Shown here piece by piece: positions 26,344 to 36,026 of a stretch of DNA of 64,000 bases (position 1 is its first letter; every line of letters starts with the position of its first letter). Origin of the DNA: JAMXLO01 sp963850535. GTDB lineage: Bacteria > Pseudomonadota > Alphaproteobacteria > Acetobacterales > Acetobacteraceae. The position numbers and the translations under genes were made by a program. The stretch spans positions 1-64,000 of the forward strand of contig CAWKMC010000024.1 in assembly GCA_963850535.1 (NCBI GenBank), read 5' to 3'. The notes below the pieces were generated by a model that worked only from the letters and a program-made list of their open reading frames with translations, was not told the origin of the DNA and did no database searches.

Positions 26344-26796
26344 TTATGCTGGCGGCGGCAGGAAATTCACCTCGTGCTGGCCTGCGAGACGCACAACCTC
26401 GGCTGGATCCGGCACGTTGTTGATAGCCTGGAACAGGTCCCATAGGCGGCGCGTCGGCGAGACCCAGAACAGACAGGTGATGTTGGCCTGCGAGTGGTTG
26501 AACAGCCCATGCGGGATGCCGCGCGGCAGACGGATCAGGTCGCCGCCGGAGGCATTGGCCGACTGTCCGTCGAGCACGAGGTCGAAGCGACCATCAAACA
26601 CATAGATGAATTCGTCCTGAGTCGGATGGATGTGCGGCGGCACGAAGGTGCCGGGAGGCAGCAGCGCGTGCCACGACAAACTGCTCTCCGTCACCTGAAG
26701 CGGCGTATAGGTCTGGCCCAGTATGTGCCAGACGATGCCATCCACGCTGGCGCCTTGCTGGGTGACGCCGGCGGTCATTGGAGAGGGGAAGGACAT
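26344..26796 (-). CDS. cupin-domain protein
   Basis: 150 residues forming one conserved cupin barrel: PPGTFVPPHIHPTQDEFIYV (the metal motif with H-x-H and a Glu), DGRFDLVLDG, GDLIRLPRGIPHGLFNHSQA (second motif with His). Probably a metal-dependent dioxygenase or isomerase, or a sensor, in the same pathway as the flavin monooxygenase next to it. GAGGAG precedes ATG 26796. An upstream in-frame ATG at 26814 is less well placed. Divergent from the ABC binding protein gene. Confidence 0.85.
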   Translation of the reverse strand: MSFPSPMTAGVTQQGASVDGIVWHILGQTYTPLQVTESSLSWHALLPPGTFVPPHIHPTQDEFIYVFDGRFDLVLDGQSANASGGDLIRLPRGIPHGLFNHSQANITCLFWVSPTRRLWDLFQAINNVPDPAEVVRLAGQHEVNFLPPPA

Positions 26797-26876
26797 GTTT
26801 GCGCTCCTCGACATCTTGCTTCTTGGCTGGATTGGGAATGAGAATCGCTAGCGCAAATTCTGGGAGACACCAAACC

Positions 26877-27722
26877 ATGACCACCCGACTCGGCCGCCGG
26901 GCGCTGGCCGGCGCTGCTGCGCTGTTGCCTGCGGCCAGTTTGATCGGCGGCGCACGGGCGCAGTCTGCCAACGAGAGCACATTCGACCGTATCCGCCGCA
27001 CCAAGACCTTGCGGATTGCGGCACTGCCCGGCGAGCTGCCGTATTTCCAGAAGGATCTGGCCAGCGGCGAATGGAGCGGCGCGTGCATCGAGATGGCGAA
27101 GGACATCGCCAAGGTGTTCGACGCGCAATTGGCCTACGTCGAATCAACCTACGGCAATTCGGTGCTGGACCTGCAATCGAACAAGGTGGATCTGGCGTTC
27201 GCGTTGAATCCGACGCCGCAGCGCGCGCTGTCGATCGGCTTCACCCACCCGATGATCGTGCATCCGTTCGGCTGCGTAGCACGCAAGGGACTGGATCCGA
27301 ATACATGGGATGACCTCAACAAACCGGATGTGCGCGTCGTGTATGATATCGGCTCGCTGCACGAGACGGCGGCCAAGCGGTATTGTCCGAAGGCACAACT
27401 CACCGGCTACAAGACGCGCGACGACTGCACGCTGGCGTTGCAATCGGGCCGCGCCGATGCGCATATCCTGGCGGCGATCCTCGGCCTGTCGGCAATCGGC
27501 AGAAATCCGTTGCTGGGGACCTATCATCTGCTGACCAATCCAACGGTGGCGCTGCCGAGTTGCCTTGGCATCCAGCGTGAGCCGGATCCGCGCTTCGCCG
27601 ACGTGGTGAACGCCTGGATCGACTTCAATCGCGGCACCGGACAGATCCGCGAATGGTTGCTGGAGGGCCTGGGCAAGTTCGGGGTGACGCGCGATCAGGT
27701 ACCATCAACGCTGAGCTTCTGA
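26877..27722 (+). CDS. ABC transporter substrate-binding protein, family 3 (polar amino acid type)
   Basis: 281-residue periplasmic binding protein. Twin-arginine-like/Sec signal TTRLGRRALAGAAALLPAAS ending GGARAQ; mature lobe KTLRIAALPGELPYFQKDLA, IEMAKDIAKVFDAQLAYVES and LDLQSNKVDLAFALNPTPQR. Likely binds an amino acid or a small organic acid. It is followed 2 bases later by its permease gene. No ATP-binding subunit gene is adjacent. Confidence 0.87.
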   Translation: MTTRLGRRALAGAAALLPAASLIGGARAQSANESTFDRIRRTKTLRIAALPGELPYFQKDLASGEWSGACIEMAKDIAKVFDAQLAYVESTYGNSVLDLQSNKVDLAFALNPTPQRALSIGFTHPMIVHPFGCVARKGLDPNTWDDLNKPDVRVVYDIGSLHETAAKRYCPKAQLTGYKTRDDCTLALQSGRADAHILAAILGLSAIGRNPLLGTYHLLTNPTVALPSCLGIQREPDPRFADVVNAWIDFNRGTGQIREWLLEGLGKFGVTRDQVPSTLSF

Positions 27723-27723
27723 T

Positions 27724-28390
27724 TTGTTCTACCAGTGGGACTTCGCCTTCCTGCTGCGCTATACACCGCTGTTCTGGAAAGGCGTGCTGGTCACGCTGGC
27801 CTACACGGCGGGCACCATTTTCCTTGGCTTGGCCATCGGGCTGTTGATTGGGCTTGGCCGGTTATCGCGCTCGAAGCTGCTAAACATTCCGTTGGTCGCG
27901 TTCATCGAGGCGTTCCGCTGTACGCCGCTGCTGGTGCAGATCGTCTGGTTCTATTACGCGTTGCCCGTGCTGCTGGGGATCCAAATCCCGGCGACGGCGT
28001 GCGGCGGTCGCGGTGCTGTCGTGCTACACTGGCGCGTTCTATGCCGAGATCTTCCGCGGCGGCATCGTCTCGATCGAACGCGGGCAGTGGGATGCGGCAC
28101 GTGCCCTTGGGTTGCGGCGATGGCCGATGATGCGCAAGGTGATCCTGCCGCAGGCCGTCAAGCGGATGATCCCTCCGTTCGTCAACCAGTCGATCACCCA
28201 GTTGAAGAACACGTCGCTGGTGTCCACGATCGCGGTGCCGGATTTGCTTTACCAGGGGACGCTGATTACCGCCGATACGTATCGGCCACTCGAGGTCTAT
28301 ACTGTCGTGGCACTGATCTATTTCGCCATGCTGTTCCCCAGCACGATGCTGGCGCAAGCTTATGAAAGGTCTCTGACGAGAGGGCGGTGA
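27724..28390 (+). CDS. ABC transporter permease, HisM/GlnP type (frameshifted)
   Basis: Inner-membrane permease of the polar amino-acid uptake family, about 222 residues. N-terminal FYQWDFAFLLRYTPLFWKGV, LVTLAYTAGTIFLGLAIGLL and EAFRCTPLLVQIVWFYYALP; after a one-base shift near 28000, CYTGAFYAEIFRGGIVSIER, the EAA loop QWDAARALGLRRWPMMRKVI and LKNTSLVSTIAVPDLLY. Dropping the T at 28000 gives IPATAAAVAVLSCYTGAF. Start TTG 27724 directly after the binding-protein stop. Confidence 0.85.
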
Positions 28391-28427
28391 CCCGAATCGG
28401 TCAACAGGCAGAACGAGATCGCCAGCC

Positions 28428-29378
28428 ATGAAGTTCGGCATTCACAACTCGTCCTGGCTCGACAGTCTCGAGCCAACCCGCGCATTCGAGACGGTGAAGA
28501 AGAAGGCGCTGTGGGCAGAAAGTCGCGGTTTTGTCTGGTTCTCGGTACTCGATCACATGATCCAGATTCCACGCGTCGGCGCACCCGATGAACCGGTCTT
28601 GGAAGGCTGGACCGTGCTGGCGGGTCTGGCTGCGGTCACCAGTCGAATCCGACTCGCCACCCTTTGCACTGCTGTCGGCTATCGCAATCCAGCGCATCTC
28701 GCCAAGATCGCGGCGACGGTCGATCTGATCAGTCAGGGACGAATGACCCTCGGCATTGGTGCTGGATTTTTTGAGGAGGAATACCGGCAATACGGCTGGG
28801 ACTTCCCGCCGCGACCGGCGACCCGCATTCGGCAGGCGGAGGAAGCGGTCAAGCTAATCGTGAAGCTGTGGACCGAGCCGCGCACCACCTTCCATAGCCG
28901 GTATTTCCACGCCGAGAACGCGATCCTCGAGCCGAAGCCGGTGCAGAAGCCGCGTCCGCCGGTGCTGATCGCCGGCGCCGGCGAACAGATGACGCTGCGC
29001 GTGGTCGCTCACCTAGCCGATGCCTGCAACCTGGTCGATGGTGACATCCTCGTCGATGGCGATATCGCGGAGATACGCCACAAGCTCGCGGTGCTGCGCC
29101 AGCATTGCGACGCGGCGGGCCGCGATTACGACACGATCGAAAAGACCCGCATCATGCCCTGGCTGCTTGCCCGCGACGCGGCCGCAGCGAGGGCAAAGGG
29201 CGAGCGGCTGGGAGCCGGCAGACCGTTGCGCGGCTTCGTCGGCACCGTGTCCGAAGCCATCGACCTGATCGGGCGATACCAGGACGCCGGCATAGACCTG
29301 CTAATCAATGCGGATCGAGGCAACGATGCGGAGAGTCGTGACCTTTTCGCCTCGGATGTCATGCCGCACTTCGCCTGA
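28428..29378 (+). CDS. LLM-class flavin-dependent oxidoreductase
   Basis: Luciferase-like monooxygenase-fold enzyme (FMN or F420), 316 residues. MKFGIHNSSWLD start; WAESRGFVWFSVLDHMIQIP; LEGWTVLAGLAAVTSRIRLA; TVDLISQGRMTLGIGAGFFE; KPRPPVLIAGAGEQMTLRVV and RGFVGTVSEAIDLIGRYQDA. The F420/FMN LLM family covers many oxidations and desulfurizations, and no substrate is assignable. It follows the ABC permease and precedes an enoyl-CoA hydratase on the same strand. Confidence 0.88.
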   Translation: MKFGIHNSSWLDSLEPTRAFETVKKKALWAESRGFVWFSVLDHMIQIPRVGAPDEPVLEGWTVLAGLAAVTSRIRLATLCTAVGYRNPAHLAKIAATVDLISQGRMTLGIGAGFFEEEYRQYGWDFPPRPATRIRQAEEAVKLIVKLWTEPRTTFHSRYFHAENAILEPKPVQKPRPPVLIAGAGEQMTLRVVAHLADACNLVDGDILVDGDIAEIRHKLAVLRQHCDAAGRDYDTIEKTRIMPWLLARDAAAARAKGERLGAGRPLRGFVGTVSEAIDLIGRYQDAGIDLLINADRGNDAESRDLFASDVMPHFA

Positions 29379-29393
29379 CAAAGGAGATTGATC

Positions 29394-30212
29394 ATGGCAA
29401 CTCCGTTAGTGCTTTACGAGGTTGACGATAAGGTCGGCATCATCACGCTGAACCGTCCGGACAAGCTCAACGCAATCAGCCATGAACTGCAGTATGCGCT
29501 GACCGAGACGTTCACATGCGCGGATGCGGATCCGACGACGAGTGTCGTGCTGCTGCGTGCCGAAGGTCGCAGCTTCTGCGCCGGCTACGACATCGGCGCC
29601 AAGGGCCCAGGTGCCGACGACTGGCGCACCGATCCAACGAAAGCGCATGCACACCTGCAGCCACAGCTCGAATTCGAGATGATGCCATGGCTGATGACCA
29701 AGCCGGTGATTGCGTCGGTGCAGGGACATGTGCTCGGTGGCGGGTGCGAGCTTGTCATGCTGTGCGATCTGACAATCGCCGCCGACAACGCGACATTCGG
29801 CGAGCCGGAAGTGCGGTTTTCGGCCGTGGGGCCGGCAATCGTGATGCCGATGATCATCGGCTACAAGAAGGCACGCGAGCTGCTCTATTTCGGCGATCGG
29901 ATCGATGCGCAGACCGCGCTCGATCTCGGCATGGTCAACCGCGTGGTGCCGCTGGCCGAGTTGCGCACCGCAAGCCTCAGCTATGCAAAGCGACTGTCGC
30001 TGATCTCACCAGAGGCGTTGTATGCGACGAAGCGAGCCGTCAATCGGGTTGCCGACGCGGCGGGGTTCCGCACCGCGCTCTATGCTGGGCTCGACGTCGT
30101 CGGCCCACTCTACGCCACAACGACCGAACTGGGCGCAAGGTTTCGCGAGATCGCCAGGACCGAGGGCGTGCCGGCCGCGGTCAAGTGGCGCTCTGCGCAG
30201 TTCGACAAATAG
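29394..30212 (+). CDS. enoyl-CoA hydratase/isomerase family protein
   Basis: Crotonase-fold enzyme, 272 residues. Seen: GIITLNRPDKLNAISHELQ, VLLRAEGRSFCAGYDIG (oxyanion-hole loop), KPVIASVQGHVLGGGCELVM and TIAADNATFGEPEVRFSAVG with the glutamates used for hydration. AAGGAG precedes ATG 29394. Probably acts on an acyl-CoA intermediate in the same catabolic cluster. Convergent with the M20 hydrolase (10-base gap). Confidence 0.88.
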   Translation: MATPLVLYEVDDKVGIITLNRPDKLNAISHELQYALTETFTCADADPTTSVVLLRAEGRSFCAGYDIGAKGPGADDWRTDPTKAHAHLQPQLEFEMMPWLMTKPVIASVQGHVLGGGCELVMLCDLTIAADNATFGEPEVRFSAVGPAIVMPMIIGYKKARELLYFGDRIDAQTALDLGMVNRVVPLAELRTASLSYAKRLSLISPEALYATKRAVNRVADAAGFRTALYAGLDVVGPLYATTTELGARFREIARTEGVPAAVKWRSAQFDK

Positions 30213-30222
30213 CGCGGCAGCG

Positions 30223-31401
30223 CTAATCCTGCCGCGGCAGCAACTGCTCGGCCAGCGTCGCCCAATAGGAAGCGCCCACCGGCAGGATTTCGTCGTTGAA
30301 GTCGTAGCGCGGGTGATGGACCATCGCGTCGTCCTTGCCGCGACCGCCACCCAGCATGATGTAGCTGCCCTGCTTGGCGTTCAGCATGAACGAAAAGTCC
30401 TCGCCACCCATCGTCGGCTTCCGCATGGGCACGACGCGCGCCTCGCCGGCGACTGACGTCGCGGCACGCCTGGCTAGTGTCGTGGCGTCCGGATCGTTCA
30501 CCGTCGCGGGATAGTCACGACTGAACATCACGTCGGCCTTGGCGCCGAAGCTTTCGGCGATGCCGGTGGCGAGGCGCCTTACTCCGTCCTCGAGCTGGTC
30601 GCCGACACGCGCATCAAACCACCGAGCGGTGCCGAGCATGCGGACCGTCTCCGGTATCACGTTGTAGGTGTGTCCGCCGTTGATGTGGCCGATGGTGACA
30701 ACGCCGCCCTCCACCGGCTCGATCGTGCGCGCGACGATGGTTTGCAGCGCGGTGACGATGTGCGAGGCGATCACGATTGGGTCGGTGCCGAAATGCGGCT
30801 GGGCGCCGTGGGTGCCCTTGCCGGTGATTGTGATCTCGATGTTCGCCACCGCCGCCATCACCGGGCCATTGCGCCAGGCGAAGCTGCCGGCGGGCATCTG
30901 CGGCCAGTTGTGCAGGCCGAACACCATGTCCATTGGACAGCGTTCGAACAGGCCTTCTTTCACCATGATGTCGCCCCCGGCCAGGTTCTCCTCCGCGGGC
31001 TGGAAGATAACGAAAACAGTGCCATCGAAGTTGCGGGTCTCTGACAGGTACTTGGCGGCGCCCAGCAGCATGGTGGTGTGGCCATCGTGGCCGCACGCGT
31101 GCATTACGCCGTGGTTCTGCGAGGCGTACGGCGCGCCGGTCTCTTCGACGATCGGCAGAGCGTCCATATCAGCGCGCAGGCCAATCGCACGTCCCGAGGT
31201 GCCGTTCCCGCGGATCACTCCGACAACGCCGGTGCGCGCCATGCCGGTGATGATCTCATCGACGCCGAACTCCTTGAGCTTTGCCTGCACCACGCCGCTG
31301 GTGCGGGTCTCCTGCAGTGCCAACTCGGGATGGGCGTGCAGGTCCTGCCGCCACTCGGTCATCTCGCGGTGAAACTCGCCGATACGGTTGATGACTGGCA
31401 T
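30223..31401 (-). CDS. M20-family metallo-amidohydrolase (HipO/aminoacylase-like)
   Basis: Zinc amidohydrolase, 392 residues, cytoplasmic. RQDLHAHPELALQETRTS; IGLRADMDALPI; zinc ligands in HACGHDGHTTMLLGAAKYL; catalytic Glu in IFQPAEENLAGG; GKGTHGAQPHFGTDPI; terminal HHPRYDFND with the last histidine ligand. It removes the acyl group from an N-acyl amino acid or similar amide. Co-directional with the nucleoside-diphosphate-sugar-epimerase-like gene upstream (6-base gap), so one operon. Confidence 0.9.
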   Translation of the reverse strand: MPVINRIGEFHREMTEWRQDLHAHPELALQETRTSGVVQAKLKEFGVDEIITGMARTGVVGVIRGNGTSGRAIGLRADMDALPIVEETGAPYASQNHGVMHACGHDGHTTMLLGAAKYLSETRNFDGTVFVIFQPAEENLAGGDIMVKEGLFERCPMDMVFGLHNWPQMPAGSFAWRNGPVMAAVANIEITITGKGTHGAQPHFGTDPIVIASHIVTALQTIVARTIEPVEGGVVTIGHINGGHTYNVIPETVRMLGTARWFDARVGDQLEDGVRRLATGIAESFGAKADVMFSRDYPATVNDPDATTLARRAATSVAGEARVVPMRKPTMGGEDFSFMLNAKQGSYIMLGGGRGKDDAMVHHPRYDFNDEILPVGASYWATLAEQLLPRQD

Positions 31402-31407
31402 TGTGGG

Positions 31408-32265
31408 TCAGCTCCTCCTGGTGAACGTACGCGCAAGACCTTCCTGCAGCGGGATCGGCGTGAACTTCAGCGTCTCGATCATCGGCCGCACATCGAAGCT
31501 CTTGTCCTCGAGCAAGCGGCGGATCTCGGCAGGATCGACGCCTGGCAACATGGGAATGTAACGCAGAATACCGGCGATCGCCATCAGTCCCGGCGTCGAC
31601 AGTGCGACAATGCGAGGCGGTCGCCGGCCCGATGCCACCGCGACCGCGCGAACGAAGTCGGCGTAGGGTAGGGGCACTGGACCAGCGATCACCAGCGTAC
31701 TCGGCCCCTGCCAAGCGCGATCGAGTGCAGCGCGGATCGCGCGCGTGATATCGTCCTGATGGATCGGTTGCACCAGCGCCTTGCCGCCGCCCGGCAGCGG
31801 CACGACCGGCAGGCGGCGCAGCAGAGTGGCGAGGCGCTGCACGTTGTCCTCGCCCTGAGCGCCGTAGATCATCGTTGGGTGCAGCATTACCCCCGATCGC
31901 CCCGAGGTGACGAAGGCGGCCTCGCCGGCCAGCACGCCATTGCCATGCGCGTCCGGCCACATTGTGAATTTGCGGGTGCTGCCCAGGAAGACAAAGTGCG
32001 CATCCGATGGTGCGACAGCGAGCACCGCGGCCGTGTGGCGGGCGTGCGCACAGCTGACGATGTGGGTCGCGTCGTGGAGTGCATCGCGCAGCCGCGCTGC
32101 GTCGGTCAGATCAGCGTGGCGCGCCGCCACTGCGATGCCGGCCGAATGCCATTTCGCAGGATCCCGCACGATCGGCACAAGCGAAACATGATCAGCCACC
32201 AGCGACCGGCTCAGCGCAATGCCGCTGCGGCCCGACGCGCCGATGATGTGGACCCGATCCGCCAT
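31408..32265 (-). CDS. NAD(P)-binding atypical SDR / epimerase-like protein
   Basis: Rossmann-fold protein, 285 residues: MADRVHIIGASGRSGIALSR (NAD(P) motif), AARHADLTDAARLRDALHDA, THIVSCAHARHTAAVLAVAP, LHPTMIYGAQGEDNVQRLAT and the NAD-epimerase-like tail ADFVRAVAVASGRRPPRIVA. The atypical SDR fold does not give a substrate. First gene of the minus-strand pair with the M20 hydrolase. Divergent from the CMD gene with only 37 bases between starts. Confidence 0.8.
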   Translation of the reverse strand: MADRVHIIGASGRSGIALSRSLVADHVSLVPIVRDPAKWHSAGIAVAARHADLTDAARLRDALHDATHIVSCAHARHTAAVLAVAPSDAHFVFLGSTRKFTMWPDAHGNGVLAGEAAFVTSGRSGVMLHPTMIYGAQGEDNVQRLATLLRRLPVVPLPGGGKALVQPIHQDDITRAIRAALDRAWQGPSTLVIAGPVPLPYADFVRAVAVASGRRPPRIVALSTPGLMAIAGILRYIPMLPGVDPAEIRRLLEDKSFDVRPMIETLKFTPIPLQEGLARTFTRRS

Positions 32266-32302
32266 GCTGTTACGCTTATCATGGCGATCACAGGAGGGCT
32301 GC

Positions 32303-32851
32303 ATGGCGCGTGTGCCGTATCTAGAAATGTCCGACCTCTCACCGGAGAACCAGGACCTGCTGAAGCGGCGGATCAGCCTGTTTCAGGCATTGGTCAATTC
32401 GCCCAACGCGGCAAGGGCGTTCGGTGGACTGGGACATTTCATCCGGTTCGGCAGCAAGCTCGATCCGCGCCTGCGAGAGCTGGCCATCCTGCAGGTGGGT
32501 TGGCTGGCGCGCTCCCCCTACGAGTGGTCGCACCATGTCAAACTCGGCCATGATTTCGGCGTCAGTGACGCTGATATCCAGGCGCTGATCGACGATACGG
32601 CAGGCAAACCGACCCACCTCGACGATATGGCGAAGACGGTGCTGCGTGCGGCGCGTGAGATGACCAGTGACGGAGCGATGTCGGACGCGACCTTCGCTGC
32701 ACTGCAGCAGACGCTGGGCAACGAATTGGTAGTGGACCTGACCATTACCATTGCGTTCTACAACGCCGTGGTGCGCGTGCTGGCGACGCTCCAGATCGAC
32801 GTGGAGGATGATTATATGCCGTATCTGCGTCGGTTCCCGTTGCCTGGCTGA
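32303..32851 (+). CDS. carboxymuconolactone decarboxylase (CMD) family protein
   Basis: 182-residue AhpD-like helical protein: RRISLFQALVNSPNAARAFG, LDPRLRELAILQVGWLARSP, YEWSHHVKLGHDFGVSDADI. It lacks the C-x-x-C of the peroxidase-active AhpD group and has the EWSHH segment instead, so it is more likely a decarboxylase/hydrolase-type CMD or a protein of unknown chemistry. GGAGGG stands 7 bases before ATG 32303. Followed by the alanine dehydrogenase gene on the same strand. Confidence 0.87.
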   Translation: MARVPYLEMSDLSPENQDLLKRRISLFQALVNSPNAARAFGGLGHFIRFGSKLDPRLRELAILQVGWLARSPYEWSHHVKLGHDFGVSDADIQALIDDTAGKPTHLDDMAKTVLRAAREMTSDGAMSDATFAALQQTLGNELVVDLTITIAFYNAVVRVLATLQIDVEDDYMPYLRRFPLPG

Positions 32852-32866
32852 CAGGAGGTTTTGCGC

Positions 32867-33986
32867 GTGAAGATCGGTGTTCCGAAAGAGGTCAAAACCC
32901 ACGAGTACCGTGTCGGGCTGACGCCGGCGGGCGCGCGGGAACTCGCGCTGCATGGGCACTCCGTGCTGGTGGAGCACAATGCCGCGGCGGGCATCGGGAT
33001 CTCCGACGAGGCCTATCGTGCGGCTGGGGCGGCCGTGGTGGCCAGCGCGGCCGAAGTCTTCGCGAGCGCAGATCTGATCGTAAAGGTGAAAGAACCGCAG
33101 CCGGCGGAGATCGCCATGCTGCGCCAGGGTCAGGTGCTGTTCACCTATCTGCACCTTGCCGCCGACAAGGCGCAGACTGTCGGGCTGATGCACACGGGCG
33201 CCACATGCATCGCCTACGAGACGGTGACCGACCGCACCGGCGCGTTGCCGCTGCTGGCACCGATGAGCGAGGTGGCGGGCCGCATGGCGGTGCAGGTCGG
33301 CGCGCATTGCCTGGAGAAGGAACAGGGCGGCGTGGGCGTGCTGCTGGGCGGCGTGCCCGGCGTGGCGCCGGCCAAGGTGGTGGTGTTGGGCGGTGGTGTC
33401 TCCGGCACCAATGCGGCGCGCATGGCGGTCGGGCTGGAGGCCTCGGTGACCATCATCGACAAGTCGCTTGCCGCGCCTGAAGGAACTGGATCTGCAGTTC
33501 GGCCCGCGGGCGACGACTCTGTTTGCCACTGCCGAAGCGATCGAGCACCAGGTTCTGGCCGCCGATCTGGTGATTGGCGCAGTGCTAGTGCCGGGTGCTG
33601 CGGCGCCAAAGCTGGTATCGCATGATATGGTGCGGCAGATGCGACCCGGATCGGTGCTGGTCGACATCGCCATCGACCAGGGCGGATGCTTCGCGACCAG
33701 CCGTCCGACCACGCACTCGGTGCCGACCTATGTGGAGGAAGGTGTCGTGCATTACTGCGTCACCAATATGCCGGGCGCAGTGGCGCGCACATCCACCTTT
33801 GCGCTGACCAACGCGACGCTGCCGTTCGTCATCGCGCTGGCAGCGAAGGGCTGGCGGAGGGCACTGGCGGAGGACCGACATCTGCTGAACGGCCTGAATG
33901 TGCATGCGGGCAAGGTGACCTATGAGGCGGTGGCGTACGACCTCAACCTGCCTTATGCGGCACCTGAGACGTTGCTCGCCGCATGA
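32867..33986 (+). CDS. ald: alanine dehydrogenase (frameshifted)
   Basis: NAD-dependent interconversion of L-alanine and pyruvate plus ammonia. About 372 residues once one shift is bridged. N-terminal MKIGVPKEVKTHEYRVGLTP; catalytic-region VKVKEPQPAEIAMLRQGQVL and TYLHLAADK; NAD motif KVVVLGGGVSGTNAARMAVG; after the shift RLKELDLQFGPRATTLFATA, GSVLVDIAIDQGGCFATSRP and TNMPGAVARTSTFALTNATL. Dropping one T at 33468-33469 joins them as DKSLPRLKEL. Start GTG 32867, with AGGAGG 11 bases upstream. It could regenerate pyruvate for a pyruvate-dependent transaminase (61 kb gene), but the distance makes that speculative. Confidence 0.93.
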
Positions 33987-34002
33987 TCGCGGAATCGTCC
34001 TG

Positions 34003-35383
34003 ATGGGGCCTATGGTGCGCATCCTGTCCGTGCTGGTGTTGGCTGCGCTCGCATGCCTTAGCCACGCGTCGGTTGCGCGCATGATGGAAGTTGGTGACGC
34101 CGAGATCGTGCGGCAGGCCAGTGCTGCCGTCGTGAACATCGGCGAGTGGAAGGTGCGCGCTGCCACGCAGCCGGGCCAGCCACCACGGCGCGTGAAGGCG
34201 TACGCTTCTGGCTTCATTATCGATCCGTCCGGCCTCGTCGTCACGAACAAGCATGTCGTTGATGGCGCCATCGCTATGCATGTGATCTTCGCCAACGGAG
34301 ATCGCGCGCCAGCGCGGCTGCTTGCTGCTGCAGCGATGCTGGATGTGGCGGTGCTGAAGATCGAAACCGACCATTCGCTTCCGGCCTTGAAGTGGGCCGA
34401 CAGCGATAAACTGCAGGTTGGCGATCCGGTGCTGACGATCGGCAATCCGCTGGGTCTGGGGATGTCCGCGTCGGCCGGGATCGTCAGCGCACTTAACCGC
34501 AATCTGCAGGACACGCCGTTCGACAGCTACATCCAGACCGACGCGGCAATCAATTACGGCAATTCGGGCGGTCCGCTGATCGATCGCGATGGCGACGCCG
34601 TAGGCATGGATACCTCATTGTACAACCCCCAGGCCAAAGGCGGCTCAATCGGCATCGGATTCGCCATTCCGTCCAATATCGCCTCATTCGTCGTGCAGTT
34701 CCTGCTCGATCCCAATCATCCCAAGCCAGGATGGATCGGGGTCACGGTGCAGGACAACAGTGACAAGTTGGCGGAAGCCTTGGGCATGCGGCGGGCAACG
34801 GGTGCCGTGGTATCCGCGGTCGATCGGGCCGGACCAGCCGCACAGGCTGGTCTGCGGCCGGCCGATGTCCTGGAGACGATCGATGGCGCGCAACAAGCTG
34901 AATTCGCGCGCGTTCATGCGGTCGATCGTCAAGATGCAGGTGGGAGCCAAGGTGCATCTCAGGGGCTGGCGTGAAGGCAAACCGTTGGACGCCACGGTCA
35001 GTATCCAGGCTTGGCCTAATTACACGCCTGCTCAGGGTGCCATGGAGGCGCAGGCTGCCAAGATGATGATCGAGCAAGCGCCCGATCCTGGATTCCGGCT
35101 GGCGTCGATCACCGAGGAAGCGCGCAAACGGTCCGGGCTCGATCAGGGATTAGCGGGCGCGTTGGTGTCAGCCGTCGAGCCTGATTGCGAGGCGCGCGAC
35201 CTCGGGTTTGTGCCAGGCGATGTCATCACGAACGTGCAAGGGCGACCTGTCGCCAATCCGGATGACGTGCGGCACGCCATCCAGGCGGCGCATGAGGAGC
35301 GCCGCGGTTATCTCGCCATGTTGGTGCAGTCGAAGAAAGCTGTGCGTTGGGTCTCGTTGTCGATCACGAGCACCGGGTCTTGA
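34003..35383 (+). CDS. HtrA/DegP-like serine protease with PDZ domains (frameshifted)
   Basis: Exported trypsin-like protease, about 459 residues. Signal peptide VRILSVLVLAALACLSHASV; catalytic His in GLVVTNKHVVDGAIA, Asp in AAMLDVAVLKIETD, Ser in NYGNSGGPLIDRDGD; TIGNPLGLGMSASAGIVSAL. PDZ1 follows (GWIGVTVQDNSDKLAEAL, RAGPAAQAGLRPADVLETID). PDZ2 near the C terminus is DCEARDLGFVPGDVITNVQG. One extra base near 34886-34891 interrupts PDZ1; the next frame continues NKLNSRAFMRSIVKMQVGAK. Start ATG 34003 or 34012. The 3' end overlaps the convergent aldolase gene by 20 bases. Confidence 0.88.
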
Positions 35384-36026
35384 GAAAACTCACGTCCGCC
35401 TGCCCATAGGTGCGATAGCGTTCGTGCGCTGCCCGCATCTCTTCCGCTGTGAGTAGGCGCACCGTGCCGGCAGAGCGAGCCAGCAGATATTGGCGGCACA
35501 GCGTCTCCAGCACGATGGCGTCCGTCAGCGCGCGATCTGCGGTCGCTGCGTGCACGATCATGCCGTGGTTGGCGAGCAGGCAAGCCGTGCGCCCTTGCAG
35601 CGCCTCGACGGCGCACTGCGCAAGTTCCGGCGTGCCGAATGTCACATAGGGTGCGCAGCGGACGTCGTCGCCGCCGAAATTGGCGATCACATAGTGAAAC
35701 GGCGGCAGCGCCTCGTTAAGGCAGGCAAGCGCGGTGCAGGCATCGGCGTGCGTATGCACGATGCACTGCGCCGCGGGGTAGGCAAGATAGATCGCCGCGT
35801 GCATCGCCCATTCACTGGAGGGTGCGATACTACCCTGCACGTCACCCTGCAGCGTCATTGGGACCAGTGCGTCCGGCTGCAGCGTTTCCGCCGAACAGCC
35901 CGACGGCGTAATGATCATGCCATCCACCGTGCGGTGGCTGACGTTGCCGGAACTGCCGGCAATCAGGCCGCGGTGGCCTATCTCGCGATACACCATCACC
36001 ACCTGCTGGCGCATTGCGTCGCTCAC
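35364..36026 (-). CDS. class II aldolase/adducin family protein (fuculose-phosphate-aldolase-like)
   Basis: Zinc-dependent aldolase/epimerase fold, about 220 residues. Metal-binding and phosphate motifs: GLIAGSSGNVSHRTVDGM, IITPSGC, CIVHTHADACTALACLNEAL (H-x-H pair) and LLANHGMIVHAATADRALTD. Start GTG 36026 overlaps the end of the dehydrogenase gene by 4 bases (GTGA), so the two are translationally coupled and likely catalyse neighbouring steps in sugar or sugar-acid breakdown. Confidence 0.85.
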   Translation of the reverse strand: MSDAMRQQVVMVYREIGHRGLIAGSSGNVSHRTVDGMIITPSGCSAETLQPDALVPMTLQGDVQGSIAPSSEWAMHAAIYLAYPAAQCIVHTHADACTALACLNEALPPFHYVIANFGGDDVRCAPYVTFGTPELAQCAVEALQGRTACLLANHGMIVHAATADRALTDAIVLETLCRQYLLARSAGTVRLLTAEEMRAAHERYRTYGQADVSFLKTRCS

